Source of the DNA: Desulfuromonadaceae bacterium
Lineage (GTDB): Bacteria > Desulfobacterota > Desulfuromonadia > Geobacterales > Pseudopelobacteraceae
Length of the DNA stretch: 64,000 bases
Direction: 5' to 3'
NCBI GenBank assembly: GCA_028687585.1
Contig: JAQTZV010000010.1
Coordinates: 100,844 to 164,843, forward strand
A program made the position numbers and the translations under genes. Below the pieces are notes generated by a model. The model made no database searches and was not told the origin of the DNA. It saw only the letters and a list, made by a program, of their open reading frames with translations. Of the stretch, positions 1 to 9,001 are shown one piece after another. Position 1 is the stretch's first letter, and each line of letters begins with the position of its first letter.

Positions 1-366
1 CGTCCCTTTGCCACTAATAAACTGATCTCGACCGTCTGCGCCGAGGCGTTCAACTGCGGCGGAGCGGCGGCATTTCTCCCTCCAGAAGTACCGGTTGCTA
101 AAATTCAAGGCGGGTGGGTAACGGAATATTTCAGCGCCGGTGAGGTTGGAATCTTTCAAGCCCCGCAGGCTTTTGAACGCACCCGTCTCCAAAAGATCAT
201 GCTCCAGGCTTCAGCAAGCAGTATTACCAAGCAGTCTACCGCCCAGCTCTGGCTTGATGCTGGTTGTCCCCTTCGCGTTGTACCTGGCGAAAAGACTAAT
301 ATAAAATTGACAACGCCAGAAGATTGGATAATGGCACAGTCACTCAAGGAGTACCTCAACAAATGA
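1..366 (+). CDS. IspD-type cytidylyltransferase, 3' part
   Basis: This is the C-terminal part (121 residues) of a sugar- or polyol-phosphate cytidylyltransferase; the start lies left of the window. Reading frame 1 is open from base 1 to a TGA at 364. It shows the IspD/TarI signature order: an RPF segment at the beginning, QAPQAF (IspD has QTPQ.F) near the middle, and a C-terminal GEKTNIKLTTPEDW block (IspD has G.. NIKITTPEDL). The family transfers CMP from CTP to methylerythritol-4-phosphate (IspD) or to ribitol-type phosphates (TarI). The usual TD before the last helix is ST here, so the substrate may not be that of IspD. The stop overlaps the next start as ATGA, which implies translational coupling to the RuBisCO-like gene. 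With a LicD gene nearby, a CDP-activated surface decoration is more likely than isoprenoid synthesis; that is inference. Confidence 0.72.
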   Translation, partial: RPFATNKLISTVCAEAFNCGGAAAFLPPEVPVAKIQGGWVTEYFSAGEVGIFQAPQAFERTRLQKIMLQASASSITKQSTAQLWLDAGCPLRVVPGEKTNIKLTTPEDWIMAQSLKEYLNK

Positions 367-1625
367 GTTCCGGAAATCTTGTTCGACCGTCTGACCCGTC
401 ATGCTTCTTGTGGCAGGATCACCTTAAAGCAGAAGATTATATCATGGCAACATATCGCGTCAGATGTGAGTGTGACGCAGAGCTGGCTGCAATCGGCATG
501 GCGATGGAACAGAGCGCCTCAACTGTCTCGATAATGGGCTACGTAAATCCGGATCAGGTTACAGAATCGACAATTCGTGTCGTCACTGTTTGTCAAGTCG
601 AGGATACTTTGAAATCGAATATTGTTCCTTACATGTTGAACACAGATGTGTATGCCGGGCAAACACCGACCGGTTGCACCTGTGAAGTCGTACTCGCTAT
701 TCCGAAGAAAATAGTTGCTGGATCCTGGGTTCAATGGCTGAACGTGGTTATAGGGGAATTACCCCGGCTTGGCTTTATTACCGGGTTTCAGCTATTGAAA
801 GCTCAATTGCCTGAAGATTTTGGGCCTGGCGCCAGTTGGGGAGCATTACGATTGATGGAACGCTTCGGGGTAAGTAAAGGGCCGATACTCTGCAGATCCA
901 TGCGTCCCGCTGTGGGAGTAGATATCGATACCATGGCGCGTTTGAATTACGATGTGCTGGTTGGCGGGTTTCATTGCGTTAAAGATGATGAGCTTATGGT
1001 GTTCAGAACAACCGTGGATTTTGCCGCACATGTTGAGAGGATGATTTCCGTGCGGGATGCCGCAGGAAAAGCATCAGGAGAAAAAAAGTCATATATTGCG
1101 ACACTTATCTGTGAGCCGGACGAACTTGAGCGCCGATGGGAAATCTGCTGCACGGCTGGTGTAGATGGCGTACTTATTGCCCCGTTCATTCAAGGTTTTG
1201 GAACCCTCAGCATGCTTGCCAGAAAACAGGAATTACCCATACTGGCACATAACACCTGTGGAGAGTTGCTATCACGTAACCCGGTCTGGTGTGTGCACGA
1301 GAACGTCTGGACCCACTGGTTACGAACAGCAGGTGCTGATTGGCTGGTGACAAGCGGAGGATTCGGACATTACTACCCACTTTCGGATACAGAGCATGAA
1401 TTACTGAAAGCTATGATTGAACCACTAAAGGGCGCGGCACCGGTGATGCCTATTCTACAGGGTGGGAAACGACCTGACGAACTTGAACAGTATAAAAACT
1501 GCTGCAAGGGGAGTGACTTCATGCTGATCGTCGCCAGTTGGGTAGATTCGCATCACCAGGGACTAGCATCAGCCGCTCAAGAATTTCGTGATACGGTCGA
1601 CGCGTATACAGAGGTAGAAGACTAA
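363..1625 (+). CDS. RuBisCO-like protein (form IV type)
   Basis: This is a 420-residue divergent member of the RuBisCO large-subunit superfamily. The N-terminal block DYIMATYRV matches the family's DYI.ATFRV. A later block, GGFHCVKDDE at residues 201-210, keeps the Lys-Asp-Asp-Glu metal-site group (K207, D209, E210). Other catalytic positions are changed: the IKPKLG loop reads SMRPAVG, so both lysines are lost, the HRA region reads LAHNTCG, and the loop-6 lysine region reads SGGFGHY. It should therefore not fix CO2. Known RuBisCO-like proteins catalyse enolisation, isomerisation or related steps on sugar phosphates. The start at 363 is chosen for its ATGA overlap with the cytidylyltransferase; a start at 324 would overlap that gene by 43 bases. 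The pairing suggests that it makes or modifies the phosphorylated substrate of the cytidylyltransferase. That role is inferred. Confidence 0.72.
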   Translation: MSSGNLVRPSDPSCFLWQDHLKAEDYIMATYRVRCECDAELAAIGMAMEQSASTVSIMGYVNPDQVTESTIRVVTVCQVEDTLKSNIVPYMLNTDVYAGQTPTGCTCEVVLAIPKKIVAGSWVQWLNVVIGELPRLGFITGFQLLKAQLPEDFGPGASWGALRLMERFGVSKGPILCRSMRPAVGVDIDTMARLNYDVLVGGFHCVKDDELMVFRTTVDFAAHVERMISVRDAAGKASGEKKSYIATLICEPDELERRWEICCTAGVDGVLIAPFIQGFGTLSMLARKQELPILAHNTCGELLSRNPVWCVHENVWTHWLRTAGADWLVTSGGFGHYYPLSDTEHELLKAMIEPLKGAAPVMPILQGGKRPDELEQYKNCCKGSDFMLIVASWVDSHHQGLASAAQEFRDTVDAYTEVED

Positions 1626-1754
1626 TTGCCCGATTGATCTGTCCAGTGGAAAAGGTAGCAGTAAGACGTGAGAAATACATTATAGACAAGATTAAACAAT
1701 TTTTTGAGATGCTTAGTTAATAAACTATCGAGGAATATATCCGGTACCTCATAT

Positions 1755-2807
1755 ATGAAACAAGAAACAACACAACAGAGTGCCAAGCAATACTTTCATA
1801 CTTTGACTTCTAAGTTGACGAAAAATTACGACCAACTCAAGGAAAAAGATGCGTATCTCTGGGCTTGTGCCGGACTGGCTGCGGGTGAATACGCAAAGAT
1901 TACCGCGCAGATACAAGTATGGACAGCTCAGACCAGGTCAACATACATGACAATTGCCTGGCTGCGTCTACTGGGAGTCGTCCATTGGCGACAGCAGCAA
2001 CTCCCCGAGGCCGTGGCACAGTTCCAAAATGCATTTTCTGTGCTGGCGAAAAATGATTGGACAGTTCGCTCAACTGCCACACCTAGCCAACAATATTTTG
2101 ATGCTGACCTTGGACTCGATCTGCTCTGGAAAACCCTTGCTGCACTTGCTGCAGAAAAGGTAACCTCATTCGCAGTCGCCGGTACGCTGCTTGGTCTGAC
2201 ACGCGAAGGCCGCCTTCTCCCACATGACAAGGATCTCGACATTGGTGTGCTGGCTGCCCAATTTGCTGCTGCCGATCGCGTTATGAAAGCAATTGGCTGG
2301 CAGCGTACAGATCTTTACCATGATTTTGTAAATTTTTCTTCTTACAAGGATCCGAAAAGCAAAATGGAGATAGATCTCTGCAGCTACGCTACGGACGATG
2401 TTTCCGGAAAACTGCTGGGCGGCTTTTGGATTGACGGTATTCCATGGGAGTGGCAACGGGTACTTGAATTTCCCATGCCGATTTCTTTAAAACAGATACA
2501 AACCCCAGCCGGTGCAGTCTGGCATCTGAGCAACCCGGATGCTTGGCTTACGGCGTTATATGGCGACTGGAGAACACCGGATACCGAATTCGATACTATT
2601 ATATCAGCGCGCAATCTCCGCTCGTTTTCTTTGCTTGTTCAGTGTTTTGCATATTCACGAATATTACTGAGATGGCTTGACAACGATATCCCCAGGGCAT
2701 TGTCACTGACACGTCAGGTCCTTCGGCACATTCCCGAAGATCATTTATTTTTGAAGGTTGAAAAATCTTTCACTTCCGCACTGCTCAGAGTGGCGCCGAA
2801 TGGATAG
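1755..2807 (+). CDS. LicD/fukutin-type phosphotransferase with helical N-terminus
   Basis: This is a protein of about 350 residues. Residues 1-115 are helical with repeats resembling TPRs (YLWACAGLAAGEY, RLLGVVHWRQQQLPEAVAQF). From about residue 140 it has the LicD/fukutin nucleotidyltransferase-fold signature: AGTLLGLTREG, then HDKDLDIG at 157-164, with acidic metal ligands D158, D160 and D162. LicD-family enzymes move phosphocholine or polyol-phosphate from a CDP carrier to a glycan, which fits the CDP-forming gene two places upstream. The start is uncertain. ATG 1755 gives a typical N-terminus, while an in-frame ATG at 1704 adds 17 residues. Neither has a clear ribosome site; an AGGA lies at about 1731. 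Confidence 0.68.
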   Translation: MKQETTQQSAKQYFHTLTSKLTKNYDQLKEKDAYLWACAGLAAGEYAKITAQIQVWTAQTRSTYMTIAWLRLLGVVHWRQQQLPEAVAQFQNAFSVLAKNDWTVRSTATPSQQYFDADLGLDLLWKTLAALAAEKVTSFAVAGTLLGLTREGRLLPHDKDLDIGVLAAQFAAADRVMKAIGWQRTDLYHDFVNFSSYKDPKSKMEIDLCSYATDDVSGKLLGGFWIDGIPWEWQRVLEFPMPISLKQIQTPAGAVWHLSNPDAWLTALYGDWRTPDTEFDTIISARNLRSFSLLVQCFAYSRILLRWLDNDIPRALSLTRQVLRHIPEDHLFLKVEKSFTSALLRVAPNG

Positions 2808-3192
2808 ATGTACCATATCAAGTAACGAGGGACATCCGTATTTCTAACGAAAACAAACCGACAATCTCTCACTACTATCCAAAATCAGAAACTACTCAGA
2901 TTGACACAAGAACATAAGGAAACCTGGATAGGGCTAAGCTTCCGCAAAGTGTAATAAGCGATCTGGCCGGCACACAGTGTTAGTAGCAGCACAGATCAAG
3001 CACGGGAGCATAGTGGCAAAGTTGAACCGCCGGTTAAATCGGTAAGGATTTTTGTCGCAAACCTTAAGCCTCTGTTTTGTATTTTAGCAAGAGTCACCAA
3101 AGTTAGATTAAATTGAAGCTCAAATTATTCCCGGTAATTTCCTTTGACGAACATCAATTGGTCGTGATACTTTTGCACTCTAATTAGAAAAA
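2808..3192. other. intergenic stretch, 385 bp
   Basis: No plausible gene is visible. The only supportable item is a promoter-like pair near its right end (see 3144-3171). The rest is moderately AT-rich without hairpins or repeats that stand out. Confidence 0.5.
3144..3171 (+). promoter_or_regulatory. promoter candidate for the M23 gene
   Basis: TTGACG at 3144-3149 and GATACT at 3166-3171 are separated by 16 bases, about 20 bases before the M23 ATG. Sequence match only. Confidence 0.35.
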
Positions 3193-4245
3193 ATGTACTG
3201 CGACAAAACACAACGAACATTGAAGAAGCATACCATACACATATCTGGTTCCTTAATCCTCATATTCCTGCTGTTGTTTTCCGGACAGGCGCTATCTGCA
3301 CCGCCCAGTCTGGATCTGCCGATCCGCTGTATTCCAGGCAGCACCTGTTTTATTCAGAACTATTTTGATCATGACAGCAGCGACCGTTATTTAGACTATT
3401 CCTGCGGGTACCTGTCATATAATGGGCATACCGGCACTGACTTCCGGCTGCGGGATCTTGCGGCACTGAAATCAGAGGTCGCCGTGCTGGCAGCTGCTGC
3501 AGGTATCGTACGCGGAATACGCAACACCGAACCGGATATGCTGCTGATACAACGGGGCGGAAGGACAGCTCTTGGCGGTAAGGACGCCGGAAACGGTGTG
3601 TGGATCGACCACGGTGACGGCTGGGCAACCCAATACAGCCATCTCCTTCAGGGGAGTGTTCGCGTGCATGAAGGGGATCATGTCACAAAGGGGGAGACGC
3701 TTGGATTTGTAGGCCTCTCAGGAAATACCGAATTTCCCCATCTCGATTTTTCTGTGTTCAAGAAAAAAAAAGCGCTTGATCCGTTCAATCCGGAAGCAAC
3801 ATCGTGCGGAACATCCTCCGATACCCTCTGGTCGCCGGCAGCCATCAAAGCATTGCACTATCAGCCGACTGGAATACTAGTTTCCGGCTTCAGCGCTGTT
3901 CAGCCGACACGTGAGCTTGTCGAGGCGGGTAATTTTGCGCAGAAGTCACTTCCAGCCGATGCCGAAAGCATTTCCTTCTGGGTAGAATTCTTCGGGCTGC
4001 AAAAAAATGATCGTCTGACTCTGGAACTGTATGACCCTGCAGGGAAACAACTCTCGAGTAACCGGATGCTGATGCCGGGCAATAAAGCAGTGATGTTTGC
4101 CGCCAGCGGCAAGCGCAGGAAAGAGCCATTGTGGCCGACGGGGCGTTTTCGTGCGGTGGTACGTCTGGAACGGACCGGCGCGATAATCATTCAGGAACAA
4201 TCCGAAGTGGAGGTCATGCTGACAGCACATCACCATGAAAATTAA
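3193..4245 (+). CDS. exported M23-fold (LytM-like) peptidase with altered metal site
   Basis: This is a 350-residue protein. A signal peptide is visible (hydrophobic core about residues 19-36, ending ALSA). The lysostaphin/M23 fold follows, with the first motif HTGTD (H79, D83), a central YSH (H150), GDHVTKGETLGFVGLSGNTEFPHLDF and the G-x-x-G strand pattern. M23 peptidases cut cell-wall peptide bridges using zinc held by H, D and the last H of an HxH motif. Here that motif reads HLD (H183, D185), so one zinc ligand is Asp. It may be an inactive scaffold or an unusual metalloenzyme. The C-terminal 140 residues look like a beta-sandwich accessory domain. The 3' end overlaps the next gene by 11 bases. 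Confidence 0.8.
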   Translation: MYCDKTQRTLKKHTIHISGSLILIFLLLFSGQALSAPPSLDLPIRCIPGSTCFIQNYFDHDSSDRYLDYSCGYLSYNGHTGTDFRLRDLAALKSEVAVLAAAAGIVRGIRNTEPDMLLIQRGGRTALGGKDAGNGVWIDHGDGWATQYSHLLQGSVRVHEGDHVTKGETLGFVGLSGNTEFPHLDFSVFKKKKALDPFNPEATSCGTSSDTLWSPAAIKALHYQPTGILVSGFSAVQPTRELVEAGNFAQKSLPADAESISFWVEFFGLQKNDRLTLELYDPAGKQLSSNRMLMPGNKAVMFAASGKRRKEPLWPTGRFRAVVRLERTGAIIIQEQSEVEVMLTAHHHEN

Positions 4246-4741
4246 TCAGATAAATATTTCATATATACCGGTTGAAGATCGTTTACTTCTGAGGATTAAT
4301 ACTAATACTTCAGAGGAATTTCGATTCTGGCTGACGCGTGCAGTGGTGATTCAGATACTGTCGGCACTGGCACAGGTTGAGGTGCAGGTGATGGTGCAAG
4401 CCGCCACTGCTGACGGGCCGGTGGAGACAAGCAAGAGTGCGAAGCAATCGGAGATGATGTTTGGGACAGCTTTCAAGCCGGCAGAAATATTCCCGATCGG
4501 CAAAATACCCATATTGTTGAGCAGATTCAGCATTAAACACAACAAAACCGGCGTGACGGGAGCCTTTGATCTGGCGAACAAAATGAATATGCAAATCAAC
4601 TTCCAGTTTCAGATGGCCGCCACTTTCTACAAGCAGATATGCCGCACCGTCACGGCATGCGGATGGAATCTCCCCAAACCACCAGTTTTCCGGCAATTCT
4701 ATCCCTATTACCGGGCTGCCGAGAGCGAAACCATACACTAG
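4235..4741 (+). CDS. conserved hypothetical protein
   Basis: This 168-residue protein overlaps the end of the M23 gene, so the two are probably co-translated. The N-terminus (DRLLLRINTNTSEEFRFWLTR) resembles a conserved proteobacterial family of unknown function that I recognise only by this motif. No signal peptide, membrane segment or enzymatic motif is visible. The ORF is well formed and ends cleanly with TAG. No function is assigned. Confidence 0.55.
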   Translation: MKINQINISYIPVEDRLLLRINTNTSEEFRFWLTRAVVIQILSALAQVEVQVMVQAATADGPVETSKSAKQSEMMFGTAFKPAEIFPIGKIPILLSRFSIKHNKTGVTGAFDLANKMNMQINFQFQMAATFYKQICRTVTACGWNLPKPPVFRQFYPYYRAAESETIH

Positions 4742-4804
4742 TTCTGGGAAGAGTAGAGAGCAGGTTTCGCCCTAGTTTCACAACAAATCCCCGGTACTTG
4801 CCTG

Positions 4805-4833
4805 TTGCACAACAACGTATATTCTGCTATACA
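4805..4833 (+). promoter_or_regulatory. sigma-70-type promoter candidate
   Basis: TTGCAC at 4805-4810, a 17-base spacer and TATACA at 4828-4833. It lies 35 bases before the 65-residue gene, with an AAAGTGAGAA ribosome-site region in between. Confidence 0.55.
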
Positions 4834-4867
4834 GATCAAACATAATTAAACGGAAAGTGAGAACAAT

Positions 4868-5065
4868 ATGACTGATAAAAAACGCATGGTAACCATCGAT
4901 GACAAGCAGTATGATTTTGATACTTTGAGTGACAACGCCAAAACTCAGCTTGCCAATATTCGCATCACAGATGCAGAACTGCGTCAGCTAAATACCCGTA
5001 TCGGTATTACCCAGACTGCACGCATCGCCTATGCAAACGCGCTTAAGGCCGAACTGGAAAAATAG
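4868..5065 (+). CDS. small DUF6447-like protein
   Basis: This 65-residue protein contains VTIDDKQYDFDTLSDNAKTQLANI followed by a helix rich in Ile, Thr and Ala (QTARIAYANALKAEL). It matches what I remember of the DUF6447 family of short conserved proteins with unknown function. It is cytoplasmic, with no export signal. It has its own promoter candidate and a terminator, so it looks monocistronic. Confidence 0.65.
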   Translation: MTDKKRMVTIDDKQYDFDTLSDNAKTQLANIRITDAELRQLNTRIGITQTARIAYANALKAELEK

Positions 5066-5089
5066 TAATCATTGTTATGTACCTTAACG

Positions 5090-5122
5090 GGCCGCCAGGT
5101 ATTTGATACTTGTCGGCCTTTT
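5090..5122 (+). terminator. Rho-independent terminator candidate
   Basis: The arms GGCCG (5090-5094) and CGGCC (5114-5118) are followed by TTTT. It ends the small gene at 4868-5065. Confidence 0.5.
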
Positions 5123-5180
5123 GCTAGGTAAACGCCGGACACTCTCAGTATTACCGGGGTTCTCTCTTTGGTTGTTCTGT

Positions 5181-5209
5181 TTGACTTTATAACCCCTGTT
5201 TGTTATGTT
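5181..5209 (+). promoter_or_regulatory. promoter candidate
   Basis: TTGACT at 5181-5186, a 17-base spacer and TATGTT at 5204-5209, just before an AGAGG ribosome site and ATG 5227. The implied leader is very short. Confidence 0.5.
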
Positions 5210-5226
5210 CAGTCCAGAGGTTGATT

Positions 5227-5496
5227 ATGTCAACAATAACTTTTGATACATTAAAGTTTGTTACCCGCCTGAAAGATTCCGGACTTTCAGAATTTCAGGC
5301 CATAGCGATTACTGAAGCTTTCCGTGAAGCGCATGGGGAAGCAGAGGTAGCTACAAAAGCAGATGTCAGGGAGCTTGAGTTGAAATTTGAGGCACGGATG
5401 TCAGAGACCAAAGCTGAGCTTGTTCGTTGGATTGTTGGCGCAGGCTTCTTGCAGACCGCTCTTATTGCCGCACTGCTTATAAAACTGATCAAGTAA
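5227..5496 (+). CDS. coiled-coil membrane protein, DUF1640/CCDC90-like
   Basis: This is an 89-residue protein. The order is a short N-terminal segment (TFDTLKFVTRLKDSGLSEFQAIAI), a charged coiled coil (TKADVRELELKFEARMSETKAELVRW) and a C-terminal membrane helix (IVGAGFLQTALIAALLIKLIK). This is the bacterial DUF1640 layout, related to the mitochondrial CCDC90 fold; such proteins are often found near mobile or toxin genes but have no settled function. ATG 5227 is preferred over 5200 because AGAGG lies 7-8 bases before it. Confidence 0.75.
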   Translation: MSTITFDTLKFVTRLKDSGLSEFQAIAITEAFREAHGEAEVATKADVRELELKFEARMSETKAELVRWIVGAGFLQTALIAALLIKLIK

Positions 5497-5537
5497 GACT
5501 CAAACCGTCAACCAACCGAATATACAGCGACATTAAA

Positions 5538-5567
5538 CCCCGCCTTTTCGCAAGGAAGCGGGGTTTT
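5538..5567 (+). terminator. Rho-independent terminator
   Basis: The arms CCCCGC (5538-5543) and GCGGGG (5558-5563) have an extra inner CCTT/AAGG pairing and are followed by TTTT. It ends the DUF1640-like gene. Confidence 0.7.
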
Positions 5568-5786
5568 GCCATATGAAAAAGGTCGCGGCAGGATTTATTA
5601 TCCCCTCAAATCAAGTGTACTGATACAGATACTTTATAACCAAACAACCCGCCCATGCTTTGCTTACAGACGATCCGGTAATTAGACACACCCCCACGAA
5701 TTTCGCCAGTATTTCTTCCTATTCCTCCTTGCCATCCCTGCCACAAACGGGCATAATGCCACACATTTTACATGTGGAGTTTTCGT

Positions 5787-7268
5787 ATGGCACTGCGCGT
5801 TTACAACACCCTCACCGGTGAAAAAGAAGTTTTTGTTCCGCTGACCCCCGGCAAGGTAGGAATGTATGTCTGCGGGGTAACGGTGTATGATTATTGTCAT
5901 ATCGGCCACGCCCGCGCCGGCGTGGCGTTCGATATCATCTTTCGCTACCTGAAATATGCCGGTTACGATGTTACCTACGTCCGCAACTATACCGATATCG
6001 ATGACAAAATTATCAATCGTGCCAATCAGGAAGGGACTGATTACCGAACGATCGCCGACCGGTATATTCAGGCATTTGATGAAGATATGGATCGCCTTGG
6101 CCTGGCCAGGCCGACCATAGAACCAAAGGCTACCGACCATATCGGCGGGATCATCAGCATTATTGAAGCACTGGTCGCCAAAGGGCACGCGTATGCCTCA
6201 GAGGGCGATGTCTATTACGCTGTCGAGACGTTTCCTGACTACCTGAAGCTCTCCGGACGCAACCTTGAAGAGATGCAGGCGGGTGCACGGGTTGAGGTGG
6301 GAGACAAAAAACAGCATCCGATGGATTTTGCCCTTTGGAAGGGTTCAAAACCGGGAGAACCGTGGTGGCAATCGCCATGGGGTAATGGCCGTCCCGGTTG
6401 GCACATCGAATGTTCAGCTATGAGTATGGAGTTTCTGGGCAAAACATTTGATATCCATGGCGGCGGCAAAGATCTGGTATTCCCGCATCACGAAAACGAA
6501 ATAGCCCAGTCGGAAGCGGCCAACGGATGCCAGTTTGTGCGTTACTGGCTGCACAACGGCTTCGTCAATATCAATGCGGAAAAAATGAGCAAATCTCTGG
6601 GTAACTTTTTTACCATCCGTGAGGTGTTGAAAACGTATGATCCGGAAACGCTCCGTTTTTTCATCCTTTCAGCCCACTACCGCTCGCCGATCGATTTTTC
6701 CGATCAGAATCTGGATGAGGCTCAATCCGGGCTGGAACGGATGTATAGTTGCCTGGCAGCGCTGGACGAAATACTGATCGGAGAGCCGCCTTCGTCTAAG
6801 ATTTCCGTAATTGAAACCCTGACGCAGGTCGGTTTGGAGCTGCAGGAAAAGGCTGATCAGTTCATTCCCCGCTTTGTTGATGCGATGGACGACGACTTTA
6901 ACGCCGCACAAGCACTGGGAGTTCTGTTTGAAACCGTGCGCGCCACCAACCGTTTTCTGGCGGAGACCAGGGAGATAACGTCTGTTGCACTGTCGCTGAT
7001 TGCGCACGTTCGCCATCTGTTCGTTGAGGCCGGAAGTGTGCTGGGACTATTCATGACCCCTCCCGCAACCTGGCTGGAGGGGATTAAGAGTGCCAAGACC
7101 GGCCAGATTGATATAACTCCGGACGAGATCGAGCGCTTGATTGCCGAGCGAGCAGAGGCGCGGGCCGCTAAAAATTTCAAGCGTGGCGATGAAATTCGTG
7201 ATTTGCTGCTGGCAAAAGGCATCCTGTTGCTTGATTCTGCGCAAGGCACATCCTGGAATGTAAAGTGA
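5787..7268 (+). CDS. cysS: cysteinyl-tRNA synthetase
   Basis: This 493-residue class I aminoacyl-tRNA synthetase charges tRNA-Cys. It has the HIGH motif in [12 protein letters not shown], the zinc-site cysteine in [35 protein letters not shown], the KMSKS motif ([11 protein letters not shown]) and the C-terminal anticodon-binding region ending [14 protein letters not shown]. Length is normal for the family. ATG 5787 is chosen because GGAG lies seven bases before it; ATG 5772 has no ribosome site. It appears to be a stand-alone gene. Confidence 0.97.
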   Translation: MALRVYNTLTGEKEVFVPLTPGKVGMYVCGVTVYDYCHIGHARAGVAFDIIFRYLKYAGYDVTYVRNYTDIDDKIINRANQEGTDYRTIADRYIQAFDEDMDRLGLARPTIEPKATDHIGGIISIIEALVAKGHAYASEGDVYYAVETFPDYLKLSGRNLEEMQAGARVEVGDKKQHPMDFALWKGSKPGEPWWQSPWGNGRPGWHIECSAMSMEFLGKTFDIHGGGKDLVFPHHENEIAQSEAANGCQFVRYWLHNGFVNINAEKMSKSLGNFFTIREVLKTYDPETLRFFILSAHYRSPIDFSDQNLDEAQSGLERMYSCLAALDEILIGEPPSSKISVIETLTQVGLELQEKADQFIPRFVDAMDDDFNAAQALGVLFETVRATNRFLAETREITSVALSLIAHVRHLFVEAGSVLGLFMTPPATWLEGIKSAKTGQIDITPDEIERLIAERAEARAAKNFKRGDEIRDLLLAKGILLLDSAQGTSWNVK

Positions 7269-7287
7269 CTCCGGCTCCACTCATTCG

Positions 7288-7318
7288 CCTCATTAGTCCC
7301 TGAGCGGAGTCGAAGGGT
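7288..7318. repeat. dispersed-repeat-like hairpin
   Basis: The intergenic CCCTGAGCGGAGTCGAAGGG resembles a short dispersed element that I recall from many bacterial genomes. The outer arms CCCT/AGGG pair. Only one copy lies in this window. Confidence 0.3.
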
Positions 7319-7375
7319 TGCATAGTTGTTTTTGACTGTTATAATAGCACTTGATTACATCCAACGGGGTTCTGT

Positions 7376-9001
7376 GTGAGTCGGAAGTGTTGCTGGAACA
7401 GGGACGAAATTGAGCAGGCAGATTGCCCGATGGTCGGTGTGGGTGATGAAGAACTGCTCGTTTCAAAGCAGCAGCGCCGTCTGGAAAAATGCGGTGAATG
7501 CCCGGTGTTTGCAAACGACCTGAAACAGTTGCATGCCGACGGCAATCCGCTTGCACCTCTTCTCTCTGATCTGTTGAGTGAAAACCACCATCAGAAATCC
7601 CAAATTCAGTCCCTGGTAAGTTTTCTCGATAATAAAACCCTGGAAATGCGCTTCCTGCACGAACTCGGATCTGTGCTGCAAAGTTCGGTCGATCTTGAAG
7701 AGGTCCTTTCAGTTGCACTGACTGCAATTACCGCAGGAAAGGGTTTCGGCATGAACCGTGCCTTCCTGCTGCTCTGTGATCGCGAAGCGGGCATACTCAA
7801 GGGATACCTCGGAATCGGCCCCCGTAATCTGGACGAGGCCAGCCAGGTTTGGGACGAGATTGTCCATGATGATAATGATCTCCAGACCCTGTCTCAAAAC
7901 TTCCGCCAGAACAAACTGTCATCCGAACGGGCAAAATTCCACGACCTTCTGGAGCAGTTGACTGTTCCCCTTGACAATAAAGACCATATTATTATCAAAG
8001 CGCTGGATGGAAGGCACCCGATCATGGTTCAGGGAGCATTTCAGCATCCGGATGTCCCGCCGGAACTGGCCCGTCTGCTGGGGGTTGACTCCTTCCTGCT
8101 GATGCCGCTGATTTCGCGCAATCGTCGCATCGGTATGATCATCGCTGATAACTGCATCACCAATCGACCAATTACCGAAGAAGATATGCATTCGCTTGAA
8201 ACATTCGGATTTCCGGTTGCATTTGCAATTGAACGGGCATCGCTGTACGACAAACTGCAGGTCGAACTCAATCGCGTTACTGAGGCCGGGGAAAAACTGA
8301 AGGAGCAGCAGGAGCTGATAGTCAGGATGGAGAATATGGCTCTGGTCGGACGAATAACCTCCAGCATTGCTCATTCGGTACGGAACCCGCTGATGATCAT
8401 TGGTGGCTTTGCCCGATCGATGCTTAAAAACAGTCCGGCCTCAGACCCAAAGCGCACGTTCATCGAATCAATTGTTGCCGAAACGCATCAACTGGAAGGT
8501 GTTCTGGATGAGATTCTTAATTATTCCGATTCACTCTACCCCACGCGGGATTTCTGGGATGTAAGCCAGCTGATTGAGTCTATGCTGCGTGACTCCTCTG
8601 ACACCCTAACGGCGCTTGGCTATGCGACCGGATATTCGCCCGGACATGACCTGCCGCCTGTCTACATCGATTTTAAACAGCTCTCCTATTGTCTCCGGAC
8701 ACTGCTGCAAAATGACATTAATGGCGTTGGCACTGACCTTTCGATCTCAATCAGCTCTCAAAAGGAAGATGATCTCGTCATCATCCGGATTGAAGACAAC
8801 AGTCGGCACATTTCACAGGCTGAACTTGATCATCTGCTGGTCCCGTTTTCAGAAACGCGTGATCTGGGTGCCGGGCTGGGGCTCGCTCTCTGCAAGACCA
8901 TGCTTGAAAAGCAGGGCATTCCGTTTGTAGCGCAGGCTGATGAGTACAACGGAATTCATTACACCATCGCACTTCCCACCAGCAAGGAGGAACAATCATG
9001 A
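7376..9001 (+). CDS. cytoplasmic GAF sensor histidine kinase with Cys-rich N-terminus
   Basis: This 541-residue protein has no membrane segment. The N-terminus holds cysteines (CCWN..., ADCPM, KCGECPVF, residues 5-45) that could bind a metal or sense redox; it resembles the small CW/CP-type cysteine domains of delta-proteobacterial sensors. A GAF domain follows (about 95-300), then a coiled linker, a HisKA H-box (SSIAHSVRNPLMIIGGF, phospho-accepting His) and an HATPase domain ending DLGAGLGLALCKTMLEKQG. The N-box is degenerate (LLQNDINGVG). The GTG start at 7376 keeps the cysteine block; a later start would remove it. The stop overlaps the response regulator by ATGA, so the two form a two-component pair with unknown signal. 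Confidence 0.85.
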   Translation: MSRKCCWNRDEIEQADCPMVGVGDEELLVSKQQRRLEKCGECPVFANDLKQLHADGNPLAPLLSDLLSENHHQKSQIQSLVSFLDNKTLEMRFLHELGSVLQSSVDLEEVLSVALTAITAGKGFGMNRAFLLLCDREAGILKGYLGIGPRNLDEASQVWDEIVHDDNDLQTLSQNFRQNKLSSERAKFHDLLEQLTVPLDNKDHIIIKALDGRHPIMVQGAFQHPDVPPELARLLGVDSFLLMPLISRNRRIGMIIADNCITNRPITEEDMHSLETFGFPVAFAIERASLYDKLQVELNRVTEAGEKLKEQQELIVRMENMALVGRITSSIAHSVRNPLMIIGGFARSMLKNSPASDPKRTFIESIVAETHQLEGVLDEILNYSDSLYPTRDFWDVSQLIESMLRDSSDTLTALGYATGYSPGHDLPPVYIDFKQLSYCLRTLLQNDINGVGTDLSISISSQKEDDLVIIRIEDNSRHISQAELDHLLVPFSETRDLGAGLGLALCKTMLEKQGIPFVAQADEYNGIHYTIALPTSKEEQS

